NCBI GenBank assembly: GCA_963965975.1
Contig: OZ014413.1
Coordinates: 5,280,001 to 5,344,000 of the forward strand
Reading direction: 5' to 3'
Source: Xestospongia bergquistia
Lineage: Eukaryota > Porifera > Demospongiae > Haplosclerida > Petrosiidae
Length of the DNA: 64,000 bases
Of this stretch, positions 12,469 through 24,534 are shown in pieces. Below the pieces are notes generated by a model, which saw only the letters and a program-made list of their open reading frames with translations, was not told where the DNA came from and ran no database searches. The translations under genes and the position numbers were made by a program. How positions within the stretch are numbered: the first letter of the stretch is position 1; every line of letters starts with the position of its first letter.

Positions 12469-12494
12469 GCTGTGCAATTGCAAGTTTGGCAATA

Positions 12495-12819
12495 ATGAGT
12501 AGCACTACAGGAAGTTCAATACTTATCTATGAAGATGAGGAAGAGTCCCAATCACTATATGAGTCTGTACTTAATTGTAACTTCGATGTGCACTCTTCAA
12601 AATTAAAATAGTCAACAGGAATTTATTATGTCAAACTTTTCCTCTCCTACAGATGTACTTGGATGTATTCCAAGATTTTATTTATTATCACATTTATTTG
12701 ACACTAACAGCTCAGACTGCTCTTCATTAAATGGCAGCAAAATTAGTTCATTACAAGAACTTGATGAATTACCATATTTGGATGAAATTTTTGTGGAAGA
12801 CTCTACAACTACATGCTAA
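12495..12819 (+). CDS. Two small acidic open frames, unidentified
   Basis: ATG at 12495 opens 38 codons (starting MSSTTGSSILIYEDEEES). A second frame, offset by one base, opens at ATG 12628 for 63 codons and ends in DEIFVEDSTTTC. Both are Ser-, Asp- and Glu-rich, and could be halves of one small protein broken by a frameshift. No domain is recognised. A 69-bp repeat lies immediately upstream, so transposon origin is possible. Confidence 0.25.
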
Positions 12820-12829
12820 AGCATCTACC

Positions 12830-13440
12830 ATGCATTAATCAAGTTTAAGTGACATATATAATATCCTTCAACTATTCTACCTAATATAAAATTAAATAAA
12901 GTACATGTTATTATTGATATAAAATGACCTGTTTTTTAACTACTATATATGTTTGTCATTTTAGTCTTTTAATTCATTTATCAACTTTAGGTCTATGTAA
13001 TGTAGTTAGTTCATAATGAGAAAACTAGTACAATTGAACTATACTACCTTACAGACCACCATTATAGAACTATAAATACCAATGAGTATGTATTAAAAAT
13101 TCCTCAAGTACTACAAAATCAATTTTATTTTTCTACCATCTACAAGACAATATATAACTATGAATTTTTTAGTTAGAAAAAAAGGAAAATAATTTACTCA
13201 AGTCTATCTGCAACTATTATATCAATGACTAAACTATGAACATACTCTGTTACAAATATCATAATATATCAGTAACTACTGCAGTTATTAAATTCCTCCT
13301 TGTTGCGTTTTCAGCTTTCTCCTGTATCCATAACTGATACGTACTGGTACAGTCATGACATCCATCTATATCCACATCATTGAGTACTAGTTTTACTGTC
13401 AACTCAAGCGTAAATACATGATCATGTTTGAAGTTAACAA
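12830..13440. other. Stretch with no gene recognised
   Basis: AT-rich DNA, stops in all frames, no splice-bounded open frame seen. Confidence 0.35.
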
Positions 13441-13524
13441 TAAACTTGACTGCTGCAGTGCATGATCAAAAGTGTAGTGCTACATGTATTTTTTTCTCAT
13501 GGAGTTTCAGAGTTTTACTTTAAT

Positions 13525-13566
13525 TCCACCCCTCCCTTGGGAATTTCTGGATCAGCCACTGTGGAG
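13525..13566. mobile_element. Possible hAT-type element end
   Basis: 'ctggatcagccactg' at about 13549-13563 resembles the terminal repeat of the MITE at 27192 (CACTGGC-GATCCAG). It sits exactly where the duplicated copy C sequence begins (tggagtgatat), which suggests insertion at that point. The opposite end was not found. Confidence 0.3.
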
Positions 13567-14840
13567 TGATATGATAAGCCAGTTGCATCTACTGATATTT
13601 CAATGAGCACTTCAAAGCTGGCTAAAAATGTGTAAACAAGATTATTATCAGTTAAGGTTAATGAAAGTCATTGGTTGCTATATACATCTATATTTAAACT
13701 ATGCAAATACTTCTATTGGTCACATTCAACAGTAGAAAAAAGCAAACATACTCTACCATATATGAAAACTCTAAACAATCTATGTAGATTTTAGGGTCAT
13801 ACTTTTGGTAGAATGCAAGTATTATTTGGATCATTATGCTTGGCAAATAATCTAGCTTGGCATGCATCAATCTAAACAAAGACTATCTAAACCAAACAAT
13901 ATCAAGAATTAGCTTACCTCACATGGTTTCTGTGTGACATTTTATGACTGAAGTGACCATTTATGTTGTTATTTTGAATAAATGTGCATGGTTTGTATCT
14001 TGGATAAATATGTTCTTATTTGTTCTAAATAATTAGTCCTAAATCTTTTAGTAGTAACATTGCTATAAGAAGAAAGCCACAAAAGTATGTTTAGTGCTGT
14101 TTTCATTGTAGATTAATGCACAATAATAAGTCAAAAAATGATTTGAATTTAAAGACTTTTAGTAGGTAAATTAATTAATAAAATTAAATACCAAAAAATA
14201 CTACATTTGAATTTTACATTGTGTTATTCATTGTTGCATCATAGTTGGTGGGTGGATATACCAAGTAAGCGTTGACACACTGGTGTTGTGAAGTAAATCC
14301 CAGGGCATTTATCAAATTTTTTGTTCAAACGGAAAACAAAAATCAACTAACAAGGAATAATCAGGCAATCTTTGTTCTACTTTTGCAATCAAATATTATC
14401 TCTCTGTATGCTTGGCCTTTGACACCAATACAGTTAAAGCAAAAGTGAGGAGGATAAGATTTAGCCAGTGTAGACTCGATTGTAATCTTGATTCTTGGTA
14501 TATGCTGTTAGTAGATATAACTGACTATTGGCATTCTACATGTTAGAGACATCAATGTGACAAGGTATGTATAATTTAACAGGTTTTGGTAACTGACAGT
14601 TTGTATATGTCCACACAATTGGAGAGACAGGGACAAAATCTTTGAACTTGAACTTATTGCTAACTCTAAAGCTAACTCCAATCCATATTATAGCTTTGCT
14701 TTTACTGCTCTTTCTGGCACAACCAGTGTAATACCATATTGACTGGAGTGATATACTAAGCCAGTTGCATCTACTGATACTTCAATGATCACTTCAAAAC
14801 TGGCTAAAAATATGTAAACAAGATCTTCTAGAATTGACCA
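13560..14840 (-). pseudogene. ZU5-like domain region, copy C (chimeric, decayed)
   Basis: Two duplicated blocks abut near 13970. 13560-13969 matches the copy B locus (10650-11100), and 13975-14840 matches the copy A locus (8380-9280). Within the second block, 14790-14520 on the minus strand still reads VSVDATGLVYHSSQYGITLV, but frameshifts scatter the SPIV part over other frames. Copy C also has internal deletions relative to A (for example around 14510, where the loop after the ZU5 core is lost). Confidence 0.55.
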
Positions 14841-15071
14841 GTTTAGAGCTGTCAGTTAGATTCACGCTGTGCTCACACGATTTACTGTAATCTGAGCAGC
14901 ATTTCAGCAATATCACTGATAGATAAAATTTTAAAACATACATCATATATATATAAATGCAAGTAAATGTCTACAAAGTCACTTTGAACTTGACATACTC
15001 ATCTCTTACACAATATATTGTTTCAAACAATTAAACTTTATTAAAAAATCACTGCAATGGAACTATATATG

Positions 15072-15379
15072 TGTTGTGTCTGTGGCCCAGCTTAGAATAG
15101 AAGAATTGAGAAAGACCGAACTCGAGTAGAATAGAAAGTGGAACAGTACAGCAAAACCGAGCAGAGTCTCGAGTAGTATTGAATAGTATGAAAAAGGGAA
15201 TCTAATCTAATCTAAAAACATGCATATTATATAGTACAGAAACAGGAAATGAATAAGAACAGGAAATAATAATTAAGTGCATACACACATGTAATAACCA
15301 TAATGATAATAATAGTAATAATAATACATACCATCATAATGTGTTGTGCATGTACATAATATAAAGTATAGTTACCACA
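15072..15379 (-). repeat. Single LTR (3' LTR) of a gypsy-type element
   Basis: About 308 bp running TGTGGTAAC... to ...ACAGACACAACA on the minus strand (TG...CA ends). It is preceded by a purine run GCAGGGAGGAG that fits the polypurine tract, directly after the end of the pol frame. No matching 5' LTR lies upstream of 16900, so the element is 5'-truncated. Confidence 0.6.
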
Positions 15380-16900
15380 CTCCTCCCTGCTAAGATGAGA
15401 AATACATAGTCGGTTCGAAACGATCCACCGGACGGTGAGGGCGTGTTGAACGACGTATGACTGGAGGTGGGGCAGGGGATGGAGCTGGAGGTAGAGCTTC
15501 AGGCATTAAAGGAAAATCCTCAAAATCGTCGCTGTGAGAATCGGGAGGACGATCAATTGAGCAATAACGAGGACGTAATTGATCAACATGTCGACGTAGA
15601 ATTGAACCGTCTTGTTTCTTTGCATGATATGACAAAGGACCAGTAATTGCAATAACAGTTCCTGGGGTCCATTTATCAGAGAGGTTTGGGAGAAACTTGT
15701 GATAGTAGTTTAAGAGTCCCAAGAATGATTTCAGCTCAGTAGCGTTTGAGGGAGCTGGGGCTTTACTAATGGCTTTTATTTTAGAAGTGGCTGGATGTAG
15801 GCCTTGGGCGTCGATAACATGACCCAAATATTCCACGGATGATGCTCTGAAAGTGCACTTGGATTTCTTAAGGGTGAGTCCGGCTGATTCTAATCTGGTT
15901 AGGACTGAGTCTAGATTGTGTAAATGATCTTCTTCTGTAGTACCTGATACCAGAATGTCGTCGATATAAACACATACGTTTGGGAGACCACTTAGAAGTG
16001 ATTTCATTGTTCTTTGGAAAATGGATGGAGATGATGCGATCCCAAAGGGAGACGTTCGTATTGGAAAAGACCCTTGTGTGTAATGATGGTTGTATAAGGT
16101 TTAGAAACATCATCTAGAGGTAACTGGAGGTATGCATGACTCCAGTTTAGAGAAGACAGTACCACCTGATAGAGCAGAGAATAGGTCTTCTACACGAGGT
16201 AGTGGATAAGTGTCCAATATGAGAGCTCGATTGATAGTGACTTTGTAATCACCACAAATTCTGATGGAGCCACCTGCTTTGACTACTGGGACGATAGGAG
16301 CTGCCCATGCTGAGTATGTTACCAGAGTAATGACCTTTAAAGCTTGTAAACGTTGCAATTCTGCTTCGACTTTATCTCTGAGAGCGTAAGGTACTGGACG
16401 TGCTTTGAAGTATCGAGGTTGTGATTGCGGCTCAATTAGTATAGAGGCGGTTGTTTCTTCTAGTAACCCTAGTTCTTCATGAAATAAAATGGTGTGTTTG
16501 TTGAGTACTTTGTCGAGTTCAGAGGTAATAGGAGCATGGAGATGACGAATTTCAGACCAGTTGAATTTAATGCGCTCCGGCCAGTTGCGACCTAAAAGAC
16601 TAGGACCAGTGCCCTGTACCACTAATAAGGGTAGAGTGAGACATTGAGAGTTATACTGAACTTGTACATTGAGGGATCCTAAAACTTTGAGCTTTTCACC
16701 GGTGTATGTAACTAAATTAACATTAGAGGGACTGAGGGGGCCTAGTACTAGGGACAGTTCATTATAAGTGTGTTCACTTACAATTGATAAAGATGCTCCT
16801 GTGTCAACTTCCATTTTTAGTTCAGACTTGTTGATGGAAAAACATTTGTACATCTTGTGACTCCTGGTGTTGCTGCTGAAAGGGTATTCATAAATTATTT
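15380..16900 (-). pseudogene. Ty3/gypsy pol relic: protease, RT, integrase tail
   Basis: Minus-strand pol fragment. The frame 16853-16110 holds an aspartic protease (MEVDTGASLSIVS near 16814) and the start of reverse transcriptase (YPLPRVEDLFSALSGG near 16215). The frame 16007-15390 holds the RT active site (YIDDILVSG near 15968) and thumb (FLGLLNYYHKFLPNLS). Near 15690 the sequence jumps directly to the integrase C-terminal region (WTPGT, then RRHVDQLRPRY) and a proline-rich tail. RNase H, the integrase zinc-binding region and its catalytic core are missing, so an internal deletion has joined RT to the integrase end. Frameshifts lie between about 16140 and 16010. gag is absent. The element cannot move by itself. 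Confidence 0.85.
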
Positions 16901-17644
16901 TCTATCTATTCAGATGACAGGTATTTTCATTTGTTCTCTTAATCCCATTAGACCAGCTGGTCTAAGTGGACTTAAAGACATAAGATCATATACTCAGTGT
17001 TCACAACCAATTCCTTAAACATCTTTCTAACAGGGCAGTTGAATTCCTTTATAATACTGGCAATAGAGTTACACTTGTTCTTGGATGAAAGAAAGGAAGG
17101 TTCAGTGACTTACCAGAGATTATAGAAGATCAAAAAACGGCACAAGGTGGGTTTCGTTAATGGAGACAACTTCAAGTGGTCAGAAATCGAAGATGAAGGA
17201 TAAGACTGAAGAAGAGGAGGAGACAAACAAAGGGAACAGAGGTGTCCCAGAGACATGTAGATGCAGCTCTTGAGAGGAAATGTTTGGAACTTGCTAGACC
17301 TGATAAAATTGTCATTGTAAGTTTTATATAACCACACTCACTCTTTAATGACCTACAGTTGTAGTCCTTGTATCCATTTCATTAATCATCGATCCATTTC
17401 ATTATTATTGGTGGCTCTTATTCATAAACCTAATCATGAGAAGGGACTAGGTTTTAGAATGGAAAGTTTTGTTGTGGTGGACAACACTGGACAGCCACAA
17501 ATAAGCAAGTTAACTTGTATATGCTCATATCTGCTTTATAGAGGTCATAGTTATTAATAGTTAATAACATTTGATTGCCAAATGCATTAGCACAAAACAA
17601 CCAATCTGAACAGTGTAACAAAATATTACCTTGGTTTTGTTTAT

Positions 17645-17671
17645 GTATGTGTGTGTGTGTGTGTGTGTGGT
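17645..17671. repeat. (TG)n microsatellite
   Basis: About 13 TG units within 'tatgtatgtgtg...gtgg'. Confidence 0.9.
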
Positions 17672-17877
17672 TTTAGTCACACTTACGAATATAATAATTG
17701 TGTTCCCAGAACCCAGAACCACACGTACTCAGTACTCAAAAGCACATGATCAATTATGTCAACATTGAAAATGTTTACTTGATGTTTAGTAATGCGATAA
17801 ACTTGAACAAAAGAAAAAAAATAGACATATTATTTAAAACAATTTATAGATAATGTGACACTTTTTTATTGACAGAG

Positions 17878-17950
17878 TTCTTGCACCTCAGTTGATAAGA
17901 CATTTGAGTAGTAAACATAATGTTTTAGGTTCACATCCCAACTAGTGTAT
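17878..17950 (+). repeat. tRNA-derived SINE-like segment
   Basis: 'cacctcagttgataagac' resembles a tRNA D-arm/A-box and 'ggttcacatccc' 38 bases later fits a B-box (GGTTCRANNCC with changes). There is no acceptor stem, so this is a SINE head or decayed tRNA copy, not a functional tRNA. A related segment on the minus strand at 36000-36120 shares the 'caatg-ggtt...cccaactag' part. Confidence 0.4.
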
Positions 17951-18439
17951 TTTTGTCTTTATCGAATAAAATCATACTTTCTTCTTAGATTAAAGGAAAG
18001 GTTTGAGGTATGACATGAACATCATATTTATTACTTTCAGGAACAGGAAGATGAGCTATTGAGACCAGAGAAGGAAGCAGAGGAACATAAGTTATGTTTA
18101 CAAGAACTAATGGATCAATGCCTTTACTATTAACATGTATTATTTTCTTACTTTCATTAGGATCTTCTAATCCTGGTGATCGAGTTACTTTAGTTCATTC
18201 TTTAGTATTAGGAGATACAGCTGAATGAGATGGGTGATTACAGAAAGGAGATAAATTGATCTGTGTCAATGGTGCCTCATTAGTGAATTACACATTACAT
18301 TTTACAGTAGAACAGTTAAGTGACAACTCACCAGACTAGTAGGATTGAAATAAGAAATGATTTTTTTCTCAGATTCAGCTGTCATTTCCTGTTTTCATAA
18401 CAACATCCCAGAGCTATCCAGAAGGGGTTTAACACTTCA

Positions 18440-19015
18440 ATAACTTTTATAATTTTGATCATTCATAGCTATGGTCTTATATGTAAGCCAATTATGATAG
18501 AAAGTGTATCATATAAATGCTATAATTTGCTATATGCTATATATTATTATGATATTGTATCAGATAAACTAAGAATAAAATAAGGAATAACTAAGCTAAA
18601 ATTAGCTAAATTTATACAGATATTCATACACCAGTTATTATTGCTTAGAGAAAAATTTGTTGACCTTTTTTTAGGTATTTCTTCACTCAATCCATTTTTA
18701 TTGACTTTTATTTACACAGTTCTTGGTACATGTTTTACTTTCACCTTCTTGACATAAAGATGCCATTAAATAATAAGTCACAAGTGTCTATCTTAACTTA
18801 ATAAGAGAGTTGGTAGATATGAATTTAAAACACTATAACAGTTGTTATTTCATTTTGTATATTCAATATTCTAAGTAATGGAATATAAATTTGTATAATA
18901 AAGCAATATATTTCCCAATAATGACTTAATTTGTGTAATACAACATGGTCCTCGCAATACATCGTGTTTTTGTTAAAGAGCTCTGTCAAGTTTATCATTT
19001 TGTCTGGTAACTTCT
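18440..19015. other. Stretch with no gene recognised
   Basis: AT-rich DNA between the broken PDZ exon and its repeated 3' flank. No feature recognised. Confidence 0.35.
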
Positions 19016-19021
19016 GTCAAT

Positions 19022-19190
19022 ATAGGAACTCACCAGGCTAATAGAATTAAAATAAGAAGTGATTCTCCTGAAGAGTCAGCTATCATTTCATGCTTTCATG
19101 TTGACATCACAGATACTCTTCCATTCCCTAGAAGGGGTCTAAGTTTATTTGACACTTCAGTAACTCTTGAGCGATTTGGTCTTTGAGATT
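19022..19190 (+). pseudogene. Second copy of sequence 3' of the PDZ exon
   Basis: 'ggaactcaccaggctaatag' and the following 120 bp repeat 18325-18440. Here the frame is open for about 55 codons (NRIKIRSDSPEESAIISCF, then DTLPFPRRGLSLFDTSV) before TGA. It suggests the PDZ gene was itself tandemly duplicated and this is the better kept copy of its next segment. Confidence 0.35.
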
Positions 19191-19599
19191 TGTGGTATAT
19201 ATATCTCACTACAATACAAGATTCTACAATCACAGATTACCTCAATAGTTCATCTCTGTATTACACTTCATTTCATTCTGCTGCTCTAGTCTTTGTTCAT
19301 TGTCAGGTTAATATAACTCAAGTTGACATTTACTACTAATGAATGGTGTGAATCTATATATATGGCTCTAGTATTAGCGGAGTTAATATATCTAATTCCT
19401 TTCTAGGCTCTAGAAGTGTTTGAACAAGCCAAATTATCGGCAGTAGTATTATTATTCATTATCATGATATTTCATCAAACATGTTCTCACAACTGTCTCA
19501 TTTAACATGATTGGCTTGAAATATGTTGTTAGGAATAGTCATTCTGGTATTATTGATATGTATTATCATCAACTGACTTCATTTAATAGTGCTGAAAAA

Positions 19600-22000
19600 A
19601 GCTGTCGTCATTGCTGCTGAATTGACTGTGCTTTATCCTCAAAGAACATAAGGGCATTTGTACTCATTAACGACACCGAGTTCTTGCACAACATAGCTGG
19701 GTTTAATACACGAGTTTTACTGATGTTACAATGCAAATCTTCTGTCTTCACGAATGCAACAGTGGAGAACATTGAAGTTGAAGGCAACATCAACTATTAA
19801 AATCAAAACTGCCATGGATCAGTATTAAGTTTCTACTGGTTTAGAGACCGAATGTTGCCCAAAATTCTCAATTACTCTTTTCGTATTCAAAATACTACAT
19901 TCAATATGCTATTAGGGAATGAAAATGAATATCCTATTGAAAAAAACAAATGTAGCTGTGTCTTTTAACTTTATCACCCCAAAATTACAATTACCATTCA
20001 CAAGTCTAACCTAGTCCATGACATATAGGAGCTAGTGTCTATGTTCAGGGTTACAACAATTTCGGAGGTGACTCCATAATAGTGCTGAATTATAATATTT
20101 TAGAAAGTCAAATTTCACTGACAAATAATTATGCTTACAGTTTCAGAGGATGGGATATTTATCTTTTATGGAATAAACTTAGTACATATCACTAGTGCCT
20201 CAGTATTTTATAAAAACTATGGATCAGTCAATGAAGCTATAGACTCTGATGTCTATCTCTCTGGTAATGTCACAGTTAGTAACAATGTTGGATTAAGAGG
20301 TATTGCTATTATAATAACAGGTAATAGTTGTCTTCACTTTTTAAATGGAGTATCAGCTAATTTTAAGAACAATCATACTCTACTAGAAGGTGGTGGTGTA
20401 TATATGGGCAACAATATAATGACTGGAAATGTTATTACATTTGAAGATTATATTCTGTGGAAATGTAGCGACTAAAACCAACAATTCAATATTTATAAGG
20501 TCACTTTTCACGTTATCAGGTAAGGAAAAGAAGCCAGATGACATTCCGAATTCAAAAGTCACATGACATTTTACTCAAACACCACTGAAACAGGATTACT
20601 TGAAATTTTAACAACACCTCATGACCTGCTTATTTATAAATTTAATATTCTTTGAAAAAGTATTTCCAAGTTCTATCATGGTCAGACAATTCAGTTAGAG
20701 CAATTGATACTGTCTATTGACGTGTTTATTCTTTTATAGGAGTTGATGTGACTTTGGACATGTCAAGAAAATAGGACAATGAAACATGATAATAACATTT
20801 TGTATGAAGGGCTAGAATTTATTCCATTTGACATGACCATAACCACAGTAAGTATTGTATTGCCTTAACTGCAAAGATTTTTTATTTGCCATTAATTCCT
20901 ACCATTCATATTTTAAATGGTAATATAGAACCTTGTCCTCTAGAATTTGTTCTGAATAAGAGTAAAGGAATTAACAATATGGAATCATATTCAATGCTCA
21001 GGCTGTATATATACTAGATATGTTGAGTCTTTACAATGGACAATGGAGTTGTAAAAAACTCAATTATTTTCTTTTAGCTCTGTATGTTGGACTTGAATTC
21101 CTCTACGTTTTTACAATGGAATGACTGAGTTATAGAAAACTTGGTCTCAGTTTGCTATTCCCACTTTATTTGATGACAATAATTGTTCTCCTCGTTTTCT
21201 TCAATTGTTTTACTCTCTAACAAAATAGCTGAATTCTCAGTTCAAGTACTAGTTACTCTTGTATACAACACTCCTTTGGATGACTATTAGGTAAATTATC
21301 AATACCTTTATACCAGCTAAAGCCTTTATCTCAGAACAGACATATCATGTTTGGTAATGAATGGATCTGTTGAATATGGTAGCAAAGGACATATTATTCT
21401 CATGGTAGTCATATTATTGCTTGTCTTTCTTCTCTTCTCTTCTCCTCTATATTCTTCTTTTCTCCTTTGCTAAACCTCTCAGACATTGGACATGAATACA
21501 CAAGACCAACACTTGAAGCTATCAATGATCCATATAAGAATAATAAGCAGTACTGGTTTTTAGCTCCCCTCTTACTTCTCTTTATGATGTACATATTGTA
21601 CAGTATTGAACCTTATCAATATAATATTTACATTGCCATAGCTTCAATATTAGTATTTTTCATATTTTGTTTTAGGTTATGTTCAGACCATACAAGAGTA
21701 ACCTTTTAGACTGTTGGCTTCCCTTCAATCTTGCCTACAAATATTTTACAATGCAGCATTTAGAAATAACAGGTTCTAGTGTGTTGGTCATCTTCTTGTT
21801 CTTCTTGACTTTCTTTATTGTACTAATCTATCATTTGCTGTTTGATGCAGGACAATTAAAGGAAACAGAAAGAATTGTCAATGACATTTGTACAAAAGTT
21901 CTTCAATACTTGTCACATCGTAATCATAAATACTGCTACCATTTAATCAAAGATCTCATTATTGCAAGATGATGCTAATGTTTTTCACTTTGATAAGTTG
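19600..22000 (+). pseudogene. Beta-helix/multi-TM receptor-like gene relic, plus-strand copy
   Basis: Degenerate paralogue of the intact gene at 49935-53747, in opposite orientation and in the same order. 20131-20475 encodes beta-helix rungs (GNVTVSNNVGLRGIAIIITG and NNHTLLEGGGVYMGNN) matching the GINGGAI / FTNNRALSSGGA region. About 21005 reads ILDMLSLYNGQ, 21357-21440 reads NGSVEYGSKGHI, and 21481-21700 reads EYTRPTLEAINDPYKNNKQY and further membrane segments. 21679-21972 gives the last membrane segment and the TGQLK-like tail. Frameshifts, stops and a deletion of the Cys-rich collar show it is not functional. Confidence 0.75.
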
Positions 22001-22039
22001 TTTGGTAATAGCATTCCTATCTTAGCATCATCAAGTGAT

Positions 22040-24530
22040 AACTATATCACATTATTTGTATAGTATTATTATTGTTGAGTAGGTCATTATACCTTGTCTA
22101 ATAACAAATTGTTTTTACTAATTACAGTTGGGACAACATTTCCACTTATGTTTAAAACTTTCTAACTTGTTTATTCAAATTTAGTAGCAGTTTTATTAAT
22201 TAAATTATGGAAGTGTTTATATACCAAATATAAATAGAAATTAAAGTAAGTCATCCTTAATACTGCACAACATTTTACTCTCCATACTGGAATTTTTAGT
22301 AAATTACTTTTATAATAATGCATTTTAATAAACAAATCTGTCTATAATGTTGGTATAAGTGATTACTATTTTCAATAATTAACATAAAATATTTGTTAGT
22401 TAGTACAACAGGTGGCTCTATCGTTGTTGTGTCATGTGGTTGAGTGTTCATAGCACTCAAATTATTTTAAACTGTCGATGCATTTTAAATAGCTCATAGT
22501 ACCTTCAAAATGTGAATAGTTTTACAAATCACATTAGTAAATAGTTGTCTTTATTCAGGTATTTCCTAGTACTTTACTAGCTTGTATATACTGAAATAAC
22601 TTAGCCTATTATAGTTCTTTAAAACATTCACATTGGTAGGTGCTAATAACATAACTTCAACTAAGTCAATTGCACCAAATACCTTCTCATTTGTGATATT
22701 TGATAAAATTAGAGGGTGTTACCATTTGATTTACTAATATTATTATGAAATGGTATCAGTACTAGTGACCTGGAAATGGATTTTTTAAATGTACGTATAT
22801 TAGGAGGCCAAGTTTTACCATTCAGTATTCAATTTGTATAGGTTGGATCTGAAACACAACTGGCTAGATGCTATGAATAATGTACATTTGGATTACTTTA
22901 TAATCTTTAAGGCAAACACAGTGTTTATTCGCCTATAAAGAAGTAAAACCTAGAAAGCAAGAGCCGTATCATTTACTAGGAACGAATTAAAACTTTATCA
23001 TGTTTTAATAACTAACTTACAACTAAAAATAGTAACTGATTAAAAATTTATTTAATTAACAAACGAGTGTAGTGTCTTTAAACCATAGATGCTTGACTTA
23101 TGATCCTCACTCCCTCGACCCTAAGTAGTAACATAAACTATATGCGCAGCAAACAATGTTCCTGCTGAACAAACATTTTGTAATCTATTATACAGTATTG
23201 ATATAAATGATCAGGTTCAATTTATGTTGTTTTTGTTGATTACAATACAAACAATCAATAGTTCAGTTACATGGAAACACCTTGAAGTCGGATAGTACTA
23301 ATTAACCCTACTTATGATCATATATAGTGGTTAAGCCTAACCACTATATATGAGCATAGGTAGGGTTAGTACTATACATAATTTGACTTATACGGCCACC
23401 AATTGATGATGTGTAGTGAGTCTGTCATATTTTTTAACCCTGTCATATTAATATTCAGCCTATATTGCTAGCTGAAAGCATTGCATGAAAGTTTCAAAAA
23501 TTATAATCGATGGCATGTATGTAAACACTATAAAATACAACAAACTGATTAGTGTATTCGTGTATTCTATCATAAGACATGGATTGTGAAACACTGTCAT
23601 TTTGTTCCTAAATCTACAAAAACATTACCAACAAGGAAAAATTATTCAGTTTTATTGAGTTCTTTATCGAAACAAAAATTGTCATCTACTGCCTTAATAC
23701 TTGTGCATTTCTCCTGTCTCTGGTTAATGCTATTCTCTTCTGTTATATTTGGATATTTTGACAAAAGATAGCTCCAAAACAAGAGAATAAAAAGCTATAA
23801 AATATAATTATATGATATGCATACATATTAACAAATTAATTTTTGCAACAAAAATAATTCCATAGTTGATAAACTTTTAATATAGTAAGTTATAGTCTAA
23901 ATACTAAGGCACTTTCCTATTAAGAGTACTTTTTAATTATAAGAATCTTTTCTTCTCAAAGCATAAATCCACTAATTCCACATGTTATCACTAGATTCAT
24001 TATATAACCTTACTCAACTGTATTAGTGTATATGTCTTAACTTAAGGTTGTACCAACTGCCAAATTAAACAGTGAACCCACAACATGTAATTACAATATT
24101 CATCAAGGTAGAAACACATCAACTTAGTTAGAATCAATCAAATTAAGGATACTGCTGTCATTATCAAAAAAACAATGAATTTTTTAGTGGCAGTATTAAT
24201 TTGTGGTATTAGGCATGGCAATTATCATAATTTTATATAAGTAATAAAATTAATAGAAGACTATTAATGTATAATTTAGTCTGGTTTATTTTTTACAATC
24301 CTGCTTGTAAATATTAGAAATAACAATCTTTAAGCTTACATCATTACTTAATGTAGGAGTGGTCAATTGTCAAATAGAAAAGTTGCCTTTTATAGAGAAG
24401 TAAATACTAAAAATTGTTAACTTTGTTAGCAAAAAAACTGGAAACTAAATTATTGAACTCATGATCGTCTTATTTAAATTTATATATTTTTTAAGCAAAC
24501 ATAATATCAACAATAGTACAAAAATAACTA
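22040..24530. other. Long stretch with no gene recognised
   Basis: AT-rich DNA with only short chance open frames. The one clear structure is the hairpin at 23292-23375. No splice-bounded coding exon, transposase or RNA gene was recognised. Confidence 0.4.
23292..23375. repeat. Near-perfect 30-bp-arm hairpin
   Basis: Left arm 23304-23333 (aaccctacttatgatcatat...) and right arm 23338-23367 are complementary with two or three mismatches around a 4-base loop (agcc). Complementarity continues outward (agtacta / tagtact) after a 3-base bulge (att). It does not overlap any gene. Possibly a tiny foldback element. Confidence 0.8.
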
Positions 24531-24534
24531 ATAA

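Larger units (their letters stand above)
17161..18360 (+). pseudogene. PDZ-domain gene, broken
   Basis: Plus-strand exon-like pieces: ATG at 17159 followed by a Lys/Glu-rich start (METTSSGQKSKMKDKTEEEE); a charged coil at 18042-18110 after tttcag (EQEDELLRPEKEAEEHKL); and an exon from 18161 after ctttcattag that encodes a PDZ domain (GSSNPGDRVTLVHSLVLGD, then LQKGDKLICVNGASLVNYTL). The GDKLxxVNGxSL phrase is the PDZ beta-D/alpha-B region, which binds C-terminal peptides. Two stops (TGA, TGA) fall inside the domain between GDTAE and LQKGD, and more follow. A diverged repeat of the 3' flank is at 19022-19190. Confidence 0.6.

Noticed and set aside
15868..16113. 81-codon minus-strand frame in the gypsy element
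   Set aside because: A shifted reading of the RT region between the two real pol frames, not a separate gene.
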